Assembly (NCBI RefSeq): GCF_902506655.1
Contig: NZ_LR734808.1
Location: 3,346,501-3,410,500, forward strand
Direction of reading: 5' to 3'
DNA from: Marinoscillum sp. 108
GTDB taxonomy: Bacteria; Bacteroidota; Bacteroidia; Cytophagales; Cyclobacteriaceae
Length of the DNA: 64,000 nucleotides
Under the pieces are notes generated by a model. It was not told the origin of the DNA. It made no database searches and saw nothing but the letters and a program-made list of their open reading frames with translations. The translations under genes and the position numbers were made by a program. Of the stretch, positions 36,111 through 43,243 are shown one piece after another; position 1 is the stretch's first letter; every line of letters starts with the position of its first letter.

Positions 36111-37325
36111 ATGAAAAATCAGAAGGCCGCGCTTGGCTTTATCTTTATCACGGTCCTCATAGACGTCACAGGTCTGGGGATTATCATCCCGGTACTTCCC
36201 CAACTCATCACCGAACTTACCGGAGGCACCATCAGTGATGCGTCCATATACGGCGGCTGGTTGATGTTTGCCTATGCCTTTATGCAGTTTCTCTGTGCTC
36301 CGGTTTTGGGCGGGCTGAGTGATCAGTTTGGCAGACGACCAGTTTTGCTTTTTGCTCTTTTTGGGTTTGGCATAGATTATATTTTCATGGCACTGGCTCC
36401 GACCATTTGGTGGCTTTTCCTGGGTCGGATTGTAGCTGGCGTGACGGGAGCAAGCTTCACCACTGCATCGGCCTACATAGCAGATGTATCTACCCCGGAG
36501 AAAAGGGCACAAAATTTCGGGATGATCGGGGCGGCCTTTGGGCTGGGCTTTATTGTGGGTCCTATGACCGGCGGAATTCTGGGAGAGTTTGGTTCTCGTG
36601 TTCCGTTCTATGCTGCTGCAGGGTTGACTCTGGTCAACTGGCTATATGGGTATTTCGTGCTTCCAGAATCTCTCAGTCCGGAGAATAGAAGAAAGTTTAG
36701 CTGGAAACGAGCCAATCCCTGGGGGACGCTGGTCCAGCTCCGCAACTACCCGACTGTGATAGGACTGATTGCTTCACTGGTGCTGGTGTACATTGCCGCC
36801 CATGCCACACAGAGTACCTGGGCTTATTTTACCATCGAAAAATTTGACTGGAGTGAAGCACAGGTGGGCTATTCATTGGCTTTTGTGGGGTTCATGATTG
36901 CTTTGGTGCAGGGCGTGATCATCAGGCCGGTGGTGAATAAAATTGGTCAGACCAATGCTGTATACGCTGGTCTCGCCTTCAATGCATTGGGGTTTATCAT
37001 GATTGCCCTGGCCACTCAGGGTTGGATGCTCTATGCCATCATGATCCCGTATGCTTTTGGTGGGCTCGCGGGACCTTCACTGCAAGGCATCATGTCCAAC
37101 AGTGTGAATGCTAATGAGCAGGGCGAACTACAAGGAGGACTGACAAGCCTCGTGAGTGTGACTTCCATTGTGGGGCCACCACTGATGACGGGTATTTTTG
37201 GTTATTTCACAGCCACGGAAACGGATTGGTATCTGCCCAGTGCACCGTTTTATCTGGGGGCTGTATTTGCGTTGTTAAGTCTGGTCTTTGCGGTGCGGAC
37301 CTTGAGTGCTAAAAAGGCGAGTTAG
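36111..37325 (+). CDS. TetA-like MFS transporter
   Basis: 404 residues with 12 membrane helices. The loop 2-3 motif A reads [19 protein letters not shown], and motif B lies in [24 protein letters not shown]. The start of helix 1 ([24 protein letters not shown]) matches the TCR/Tet subgroup of drug antiporters. It is an inner-membrane proton-coupled exporter. Tetracycline specificity cannot be claimed from sequence: chromosomal Bacteroidota members of this subgroup are common and mostly uncharacterised. No TetR regulator is adjacent. Confidence 0.9.
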   Translation: MKNQKAALGFIFITVLIDVTGLGIIIPVLPQLITELTGGTISDASIYGGWLMFAYAFMQFLCAPVLGGLSDQFGRRPVLLFALFGFGIDYIFMALAPTIWWLFLGRIVAGVTGASFTTASAYIADVSTPEKRAQNFGMIGAAFGLGFIVGPMTGGILGEFGSRVPFYAAAGLTLVNWLYGYFVLPESLSPENRRKFSWKRANPWGTLVQLRNYPTVIGLIASLVLVYIAAHATQSTWAYFTIEKFDWSEAQVGYSLAFVGFMIALVQGVIIRPVVNKIGQTNAVYAGLAFNALGFIMIALATQGWMLYAIMIPYAFGGLAGPSLQGIMSNSVNANEQGELQGGLTSLVSVTSIVGPPLMTGIFGYFTATETDWYLPSAPFYLGAVFALLSLVFAVRTLSAKKAS

Positions 37326-37359
37326 AAGAGCCAGCCAGTCTGGCAAGGCACAGCACAAC

Positions 37360-37373
37360 ATGACAATTGTCAT
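37360..37373. promoter_or_regulatory. Perfect 14-base palindrome upstream of a response regulator gene
   Basis: ATGACAATTGTCAT is fully self-complementary. It lies 34 bases after the MFS stop and about 128 bases before the response-regulator ATG. It is suited to a dimeric DNA-binding protein; which gene it controls is not known. Confidence 0.4.
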
Positions 37374-37441
37374 ATTAATTTTTAGTGATTAGTTGACGGT
37401 TTATCCATTTTTTCAAGTCAAATCACTTAGTTTTAGCAACA

Positions 37442-37485
37442 AGCTCTTCGGAGCTGATCACCGCCCTTTCTGTTTGTTCAAACAG
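37442..37485 (+). promoter_or_regulatory. Structured leader of the response regulator mRNA (two hairpins)
   Basis: Two small stems lie just before the ATG at 37501. The first is AGCTC-TTCG-GAGCT (37442-37455), a C(UUCG)G tetraloop hairpin, an exceptionally stable RNA motif. The second is CTGTTTG-TT-CAAACAG (37470-37485), perfect seven-base arms. It could be an RNA control element or, for the second dyad, a DNA operator. Confidence 0.35.
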
Positions 37486-37500
37486 GTTTTATGTTGCGTT

Positions 37501-38133
37501 ATGAGGAAAATTTTGATAGCGGACGACCATTCGTTATTTAGCTCCGGTATGTCTGCTCTATTTGTGCGGGCAGGCTACGAAGTGGTTGGTACAGTGGAAA
37601 AGGGCAATGATGTTTTGTATGAGGTGATCACTCATCATCCTGATATTTTAATTTTGGATCTTAACCTCCCGAAGAAAAACGGACTGGAGGTGCTGAAAGA
37701 GGTGCGGGCATATAGCCGCGATCTGATTATACTCGTGGTAACCATGTATAACGACCGAACCCTCATCAATTCGGTGAGGAAAGAAGGAGCTAATGGATAT
37801 TTCCTGAAGAACAGTGGTCAAACGGAACTACTGGAGGCTGCGGCCAAGCTAAAGCCTGGGGATTTCATGGTCTCTGTCACCGTTGAAAATTCAAATTCTG
37901 CGGATCCGAGTGATTTGGTGGAGGATGAATTTGATCGACTGATTAAACTTACCGTCAGAGAAAAGGAGATTTTAAAACTCTTGGTGCAAGGGTTGTCATC
38001 CAAGGAAATAGGAGAGTACCTGGAGATCAGCCCTTCAACAGTGGATACCCATCGCAAAAACATGCTCAAAAAGCTTTCCTTCAATAAAGTCTCAGAACTG
38101 GTGAGCTATGCCTTCAGGAATAACCTGGTCTAG
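37501..38133 (+). CDS. NarL/LuxR-type response regulator
   Basis: 210 residues from the ATG at 37501; an upstream in-frame ATG would add 36 residues with no receiver character. Receiver domain: acidic pair D8-D9, phospho-acceptor D53 in LILDLNLPKKNG and Lys in FLKNSG. A C-terminal LuxR helix-turn-helix (LTVREKEILKLLVQGLSSKE, then STVDTHRKNMLKKL) spans about residues 145-205. It should dimerise on phosphorylation and control transcription. It overlaps the following 7TM sensor kinase gene by 26 bases, so the two form a two-component pair. Confidence 0.93.
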   Translation: MRKILIADDHSLFSSGMSALFVRAGYEVVGTVEKGNDVLYEVITHHPDILILDLNLPKKNGLEVLKEVRAYSRDLIILVVTMYNDRTLINSVRKEGANGYFLKNSGQTELLEAAAKLKPGDFMVSVTVENSNSADPSDLVEDEFDRLIKLTVREKEILKLLVQGLSSKEIGEYLEISPSTVDTHRKNMLKKLSFNKVSELVSYAFRNNLV

Positions 38134-39952
38134 AAAATGGGGCGCATTGATCGCCCTTTTTTGCGGCTTGGGCCTCTCTGCACAGCAGGTTCCATTGAGT
38201 ACCTTTGAGCCCAATCAGGCAATCAGTATCAACCCTTATGTGGAGGTGTATCAGACACCTGATTCTTTGTCTGCGGAAGAGGTAATAGCCCGCATCAAAA
38301 ACGGTGACCTCAAACCAGCTGAAAACAAGACCTCTCCTGGCTTTTCGAGAGATTATTTCTGGATCAGATTTATCCTGACTGATGATCAATCAGGTGACTG
38401 GGTACTGGAGCTGGACAATCCGCATATTGATTTTGTAAACCTATTTGAAGTGAAGGGTGATGAGGGCTTTTTGGTGGGCAGAGGTGGCGACAAGCAGGCG
38501 TTTAGTTATCGCACGGAGATTAACCGCCGATATGTTTTTTCCATTGAAATGACGGGGCAGCCCCGGGAATTTCTCCTGATGGTGGACAAACGAAATGCCT
38601 CGGTGAGCTTTCCACTCAGGCTGTGGACGGAAGCCACCTTTGGTGCCAATGAGTCAATGTCCAATCTGCTTTACGGTATTTACTTTGGCATTCTCGCTTT
38701 TGTGAGCGCGTTTAGCTTCGTGATTGGAGTGGGGATGCGGGAGCGAAATTTTCTGTCATACGGTATTTATGTGGCCATCATTGCCATGTACATGTTTACC
38801 CAGCTGGGTTTTTCATTTCAGTATTTATATCCGGAATCGTCGGCTTTCAATAATTACTCACGGGTGATTTTTTCGTTTTCACTGCTCATTACGTCCATGG
38901 ACTTCTTTAGTCGGCTGTTGGACATCAGAAAATACTTGCCACTATTGAGTAAAATTTACAAAATCGGATGGGTGTTTTTAGGCGTGGTGTTTGTGATTTG
39001 GCTACTAAACAGGTTATTCAATCCGGCCTATGCACAGTACACCATCCTGACGCTGAATATCCTCTATCTGTTTATTCTGGGATTTTTTGGTTCCGTGTTT
39101 TATGTGAGCATCAAGACCTGGCGATTTCAGCGGGGCAATGTGCTCTTGGTCATGTTTGCTTTTTTTGCGCTGATGGTCGGTGCTTCCATTTACATACTTA
39201 TTGAATATGGGGTGATTTCGGAAAGTTTCTTCCCGATAAACCCGATCATCATTGGCTCCATGTTGGAGGTTTTGATTTTGTCTGTCTCCATGGCGTATCG
39301 GGTAAAAACCCTCAATGAGCGCAAAAATGAGCTTTCAAACAAGCTTCTACGTCAGCAGAAAGATTTGATGCGTGCTTTTATCCGCGGAGGAGACATGGAG
39401 CGAAAGCGCATTTCAGAGGAATTGCATGACAACATCGGTAGCAGTTTGTCCCTGTTGAAAAACAGCCTGGCCAATGAGCGCTTTGATCCGAAAATTGTGA
39501 ATGCAGACATAGATGCACTCTGCGAGGAGGTTCGCACCCTGTCGCACCGCCTGGTGCCTCATCAGATGGAACTCATTGGCTTTTCGGAGGTGCTGGCGGA
39601 CTACTGCAAGCGCTACGAACGGGACTCAGGTATCAAAGTGGCATTGGATCAGTTTGATTTTCCGGTACTGCCGGAGCACATGTCTGTGCCGCTCCTCCGA
39701 ATCGTGCAGGAAGCCTTGCAAAATATCCTGAAGCATGCACAGGCCACCGAAGTGGAAATCCAACTGGTGGGCTATCAGGAAGAGATCGTGATCACCATAG
39801 ACGACAATGGTGTGGGATTTGATCCTGTACAGATGGCCGGAGGAAATGGCCTCATCAATATGCAAACCAGGTGCGAATTGCTTCATGGTCATATGGACAT
39901 TTCATCCCATGAGGGAAAGGGTACCAATATTCTGATGACGATTCCTATTTAA
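38108..39952 (+). CDS. 7TMR-DISM sensor histidine kinase (HisKA_3 type)
   Basis: 614 residues. A signal peptide (ending LSAQQ) leads to an extracytoplasmic 7TMR-DISMED2-like beta domain (about residues 30-175), then seven membrane helices (about residues 190-405). A short coiled linker precedes the HisKA_3 dimerisation box (ERKRISEELHDNIGSSLSLL, His440) and a GHKL ATPase domain (N-box LQNILKHAQATEVEIQ, G1 IDDNGVGFD, G2 GNGLINMQ). The DISM class is thought to sense diffusible or carbohydrate ligands. It pairs with the NarL-type regulator upstream, which it overlaps, and converges on the SDR gene with 12 bases between. Confidence 0.93.
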   Translation: MPSGITWSRKWGALIALFCGLGLSAQQVPLSTFEPNQAISINPYVEVYQTPDSLSAEEVIARIKNGDLKPAENKTSPGFSRDYFWIRFILTDDQSGDWVLELDNPHIDFVNLFEVKGDEGFLVGRGGDKQAFSYRTEINRRYVFSIEMTGQPREFLLMVDKRNASVSFPLRLWTEATFGANESMSNLLYGIYFGILAFVSAFSFVIGVGMRERNFLSYGIYVAIIAMYMFTQLGFSFQYLYPESSAFNNYSRVIFSFSLLITSMDFFSRLLDIRKYLPLLSKIYKIGWVFLGVVFVIWLLNRLFNPAYAQYTILTLNILYLFILGFFGSVFYVSIKTWRFQRGNVLLVMFAFFALMVGASIYILIEYGVISESFFPINPIIIGSMLEVLILSVSMAYRVKTLNERKNELSNKLLRQQKDLMRAFIRGGDMERKRISEELHDNIGSSLSLLKNSLANERFDPKIVNADIDALCEEVRTLSHRLVPHQMELIGFSEVLADYCKRYERDSGIKVALDQFDFPVLPEHMSVPLLRIVQEALQNILKHAQATEVEIQLVGYQEEIVITIDDNGVGFDPVQMAGGNGLINMQTRCELLHGHMDISSHEGKGTNILMTIPI

Positions 39953-39964
39953 GTAGTTAAGCGA

Positions 39965-40750
39965 TTACGGTTGGGTTTTTTCCTGAAGTTTTCGGACTAC
40001 TTTTAGTAGGAGCTTCTTAGGTGTGAATTTTGCGGATCCCGCCAGGATGGTATTCATCACTCCATGGATGGCGGTCATTTCCCCTTTCATCATGGCCTTG
40101 TAGCCAAACTCTGCTACTTCCAGTGAAGTAGGGAGCTTCTTTCCTTTGAAGAGCCTGGAGTCTTCCATGTCGGCGGCTTGTTGAAATCCCGACTGAGTAG
40201 CTCCCGGACATAGTGCCGTTACGGATACACCATACCCTTTCCACTCTTCGTAAAGTGCCTCGGAGTACGCCTGTACGTAGTGTTTGGTGGCGTAATAAAC
40301 TGCCATAAGGGGGCCTGGCTGGAATGCCGCCGTGGAGGAGACATTCATGATCTTCCCCGATTTTCGCTCTACCATATCTGACCCGAAAAGTTTGGTGAGT
40401 TGTGTCAGTGCGAGGATGTTGAGGTTGATCATCATCTCCTCCTTTTCCCACTCTGTTTCGTGGTAGTTTCCAAAGTCCCCAAAACCGGCATTGTTGATGA
40501 GATAGTCTACCTGGATGTTCGCCGCTATTACCTGATTGTATACTTCCTGTGCCGCATCTGGGATAGACAGATCCTTTGGGATATTCAGAACTGAAATTCC
40601 ATACGCCGCTTCCAGTTCTTTTTTGAGTTGTTCCAGCTTGGAAGTGCTGCGTGCTATGAGTATCAGATCTCCATGGGTTTGTGCATGTATTCTGGCAAGT
40701 TCAAGCCCGATGCCTCCAGAGGCTCCTGTAATGAGTGCTACATTTTTCAT
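39965..40750 (-). CDS. Short-chain dehydrogenase/reductase (SDR)
   Basis: 261 residues. The classical cofactor loop is VALITGASGGIGLELARIHA (TGxxxGxG), and the NNAG segment appears as YLINNAGFGDFG. The catalytic Ser-Tyr-Lys is visible as MNVSSTAAFQPGPLMAVYYATKHYVQAYSEAL (YxxxK). A YqjQ/DltE-like subgroup is likely. The C-terminal basic segment (about residues 235-261) may associate with membrane. It is a cytoplasmic NAD(P)-dependent oxidoreductase with unknown substrate, 26 bases downstream of an MFS gene on the same strand. Confidence 0.92.
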   Translation of the reverse strand: MKNVALITGASGGIGLELARIHAQTHGDLILIARSTSKLEQLKKELEAAYGISVLNIPKDLSIPDAAQEVYNQVIAANIQVDYLINNAGFGDFGNYHETEWEKEEMMINLNILALTQLTKLFGSDMVERKSGKIMNVSSTAAFQPGPLMAVYYATKHYVQAYSEALYEEWKGYGVSVTALCPGATQSGFQQAADMEDSRLFKGKKLPTSLEVAEFGYKAMMKGEMTAIHGVMNTILAGSAKFTPKKLLLKVVRKLQEKTQP

Positions 40751-40776
40751 AAGAAATGATAGAATTTGATGGCCGG

Positions 40777-41973
40777 TTATGGGCGCTTTCTATTCACTAC
40801 AAGGTAGCTCAAAAGTATCAATAGGAGGATGATTCCAGAGAAAGTATAGAGCGTCATTTCCAGAGAGATCTCTAGAGCCCAGCCAATGAGTATTGGTCCC
40901 ACTGCTGTAGAAACAACCATGAACGTGGTGACCATACTTTTGATGGCGCCGAGGTTTTTTGATCCGTACATTTCCACCCATATGGCCACACCGGTGAGGG
41001 TACCCAGACTGGCGGTCATCCCCAGGAGAATCATATATACAAGAGCGAAAATTTTATGTTCACCAATGGCTAAAAAGATGAGCCCAACGGCCAGTGGAAA
41101 CAGATAAAATACAAAGACCTTTCGGGCTGTGAACCGATCGATGAGCGCGCCACCCAAAAAGGAGGTGACTACCTTGGAAAATCCAAAGCCGATAAAGGTA
41201 AAGGCCATCCAATCCATCGTCCAGCCCTTGGCCTGGGCGATCAGGTTTTGATGTATGAATATGCCCGTGATAAAAAAAGGAAGAAAAAGCATTACCGGCA
41301 CGGTCATGTAAAAATAGGGGTCTCCCAATACCTGCCTTCTGGTGAAGTCGTTGATGGTGGTGGAGAGCGGGGTACCCACTTCTTCCTGCCCAGGCAGGTG
41401 GTTTCTGATGAGAAGATAGGAGACCGGAATGAAAATCAAAATAACACCCGATCCCATGATGAGCCAGGCATTCTCCCAGCTATATAGCCCGATCAACCCC
41501 ACAAAAATGAGGGGCATGAAGGTTTCCGCTAGTGAAAGCCCCATGCTCGCTAGGGAAAGACCCTTACCTCTATTTTTGGTAAAAAACTTGGCAATGGCCG
41601 TGGAGCCAATCAAAACCATACTTCCCTGACCGAAAAACCGCATCAGAAACAAAGCCGGCAGCAACAATGCATACCGGGCACTGAAAAACATCATAAGACA
41701 GGCTGTAAGGAGTCCGAGGCCTCCGAGGAAACTAAGTGTGGAGAGTCTGGCCCTGTCTACCCACCCGCCTACCAATGGCAGGACCAACGCACTCGAGATG
41801 GTTGCAATGGCATACCTGTTGCTGAAGCCGATACTTGTGAGGCCCATGTCTCTGAGTAAGTAAGGCACGCTCACGCTGATGAGAAAAGTCTGCCCGATGG
41901 CCGAGAAAAAATAATGTAAGGCACCGTATCCCAGGATTTGAGGATGTTTTCGAACAATTTGGAGATAGGACAT
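40777..41973 (-). CDS. MFS transporter
   Basis: 398 residues with about 12 membrane helices. The first half begins LGYGALHYFFSAIGQTFLISVSVPYLL; the loop 2-3 region reads LVGGWVDRARLSTLSFLGG, a weak motif A. A second motif A-like loop is GGALIDRFTARKVFVFYLFPL. It belongs to the broad major-facilitator class, probably an oxalate/formate- or monocarboxylate-type branch, but no substrate motif is visible. It precedes the SDR gene on the same strand, 26 bases apart. Confidence 0.88.
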   Translation of the reverse strand: MSYLQIVRKHPQILGYGALHYFFSAIGQTFLISVSVPYLLRDMGLTSIGFSNRYAIATISSALVLPLVGGWVDRARLSTLSFLGGLGLLTACLMMFFSARYALLLPALFLMRFFGQGSMVLIGSTAIAKFFTKNRGKGLSLASMGLSLAETFMPLIFVGLIGLYSWENAWLIMGSGVILIFIPVSYLLIRNHLPGQEEVGTPLSTTINDFTRRQVLGDPYFYMTVPVMLFLPFFITGIFIHQNLIAQAKGWTMDWMAFTFIGFGFSKVVTSFLGGALIDRFTARKVFVFYLFPLAVGLIFLAIGEHKIFALVYMILLGMTASLGTLTGVAIWVEMYGSKNLGAIKSMVTTFMVVSTAVGPILIGWALEISLEMTLYTFSGIILLLILLSYLVVNRKRP

Positions 41974-42180
41974 TCAGGAAAATCAATGGTGTAGGATAAA
42001 ACTAGTTTAAAACTGTGTAAAATATACACGTAATAGTTGGGTGGTCGGAAATTGTCCTCCAACTCCCTTCACAGCAGTGCTTCACTCATTGTTCGTCATA
42101 TTCCACCCATTCACCGAAATAGTTTGAGGAATGGGGCGCTCTTCCTTAATTTCATTAACTCAACAGCTAAGTGAACCTAT

Positions 42181-42795
42181 ATGGAAAATTCAACAGGAGA
42201 ATCAGAAAATACACTTTCCCGCCAGCTAAGGTACCTCCAGAGTGTGATCACGCTCAAGGACATGATGGATGAGGAAAATCTGAACATCGTTTATTTGGGG
42301 AGGGTCACCCAATCCACCATAGATGGTATAGCGGATATGACCAAGGAGGGGATTTCTGAGAAAGGGGAAAATAGTCTCGTGACCAAACGGGTCTATCACG
42401 TGATGATCGAATCCCTTCAGAATATCTGCAAGCATGCCGACAGCAAAGCCAGCTATACTTCCGACAGCCTGGAGGAGGGACTGGCCAAGGAGGGAGTTTT
42501 TCTCATTGGGGATAATGAAACGGAGTATTTCGTGACCACCGGCAACCGGATTTCCATGCCCAATGCCATTCGGCTGAGGGACGTGCTGGATAAAATCAAT
42601 GAGCTGGATAGAGACGAGATCAAGGCACTCTATAAAACTGCCATGATGAATTCTGAACTTTCAGAAAAAGGAGGGGCAGGCCTGGGGTTCATAGACATGG
42701 CCAAAAAAACAGGCACTAAGTATGAGTATTATTTCGAGCCCCTCGATAACGAATCCTGCTTTTTTATCCTGACGATCAGGATCTCCAAGAAGTAA
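42181..42795 (+). CDS. SiaB-family protein kinase (stand-alone)
   Basis: 204 residues of a GHKL-like single-domain kinase. Visible motifs are an N-box-like stretch (MIESLQNICKHADSK) and a G-loop (SEKGGAGLGFIDMAKKTG). The segment GNRISMPNAIRLRDVLDKINELDRDEIKALYKTAMMN is typical of SiaB/DUF6272. In Pseudomonas, SiaB phosphorylates the anti-sigma-antagonist-like SiaC to regulate a diguanylate cyclase. No SiaA or SiaC homologue is in this window. It stands alone, 115 bases upstream of PadR module 1, with no overlap to suggest cotranscription. Confidence 0.85.
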   Translation: MENSTGESENTLSRQLRYLQSVITLKDMMDEENLNIVYLGRVTQSTIDGIADMTKEGISEKGENSLVTKRVYHVMIESLQNICKHADSKASYTSDSLEEGLAKEGVFLIGDNETEYFVTTGNRISMPNAIRLRDVLDKINELDRDEIKALYKTAMMNSELSEKGGAGLGFIDMAKKTGTKYEYYFEPLDNESCFFILTIRISKK

Positions 42796-42850
42796 TTTCA
42801 GATCCAAAACACTCCGGTATTGGTGATGTGGATTAAAAACTACAATTAAG

Positions 42851-42884
42851 GTTAATATTGTTTCATGATAAAAATAATATTAAC
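42851..42884. promoter_or_regulatory. Inverted repeat at the PadR module 1 promoter
   Basis: Perfect nine-base arms GTTAATATT (42851-42859) and AATATTAAC (42876-42884) around a 16-base spacer. The right arm ends directly before the -7 box (42885), so a protein bound here would block the promoter. It is a strong candidate for autoregulation by the PadR encoded 26 bases downstream. Confidence 0.5.
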
Positions 42885-42892
42885 TACGTTTG
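42885..42892 (+). promoter_or_regulatory. -7 promoter element of PadR module 1
   Basis: TACGTTTG matches TAnnTTTG exactly. Twenty bases upstream is TTTC (42861-42864), one base off the -33 box TTTG. Distance to the padR ATG at 42911 is 18 bases, implying a short leader. Confidence 0.55.
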
Positions 42893-42910
42893 AGGTAAAT
42901 ATAATTTAAT

Positions 42911-43243
42911 ATGGGAAAACATCAATTGGGCGAATTTGAGGAAGTGGTGCTGCTCACCGTCGCTATTCTCCAGGGCGATGCTTATGGGATCGCTATTATT
43001 GAAGAGATGGAAACCCGACTGGATCGCAAGGTGAGCATAGGGGCGCTTCAAACGGTGTTGCGCAGGTTAGAGAAGAAAGGATACCTCAAATCTGAATTTG
43101 GAGAAGCCACCGCCGTTCGGGGAGGTAAACGCAAACGTTTCTTTTCACTGACACAGCATGGGAGGATGATACTTCATGAAACCAAAGAGCAACGTCTGGG
43201 GCTTTGGAATGCTATTCCTGATTTTTCTCTGAGTGAATCATGA
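42911..43243 (+). CDS. PadR-family transcriptional regulator, module 1
   Basis: 110 residues with the PadR winged helix: LGEFEEVVLLTVAILQGDAYGIAIIEEM, then SIGALQTVLRRLEKKGYLKSEFGEAT, and the basic wing RGGKRKRFFSLTQHG. It lacks the long C-terminal dimerisation helix of larger PadR proteins, so it is the short subfamily. It is a dimeric DNA-binding repressor. Its stop overlaps the ABC permease start by four bases (ATGA), making the pair translationally coupled. An inverted repeat flanks its promoter, suggesting autoregulation. The effector that releases it is unknown. Confidence 0.92.
   Translation: MGKHQLGEFEEVVLLTVAILQGDAYGIAIIEEMETRLDRKVSIGALQTVLRRLEKKGYLKSEFGEATAVRGGKRKRFFSLTQHGRMILHETKEQRLGLWNAIPDFSLSES

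Noticed and set aside
36111-37325. Tetracycline-resistance gene
   Set aside because: The subgroup resembles TetA, but there is no TetR, no mobile context and no specific evidence of tetracycline transport.
37330-37344. GCCAG-CCAGT-CTGGC hairpin after the MFS gene
   Set aside because: Five-base stem without a T tract; likely chance.
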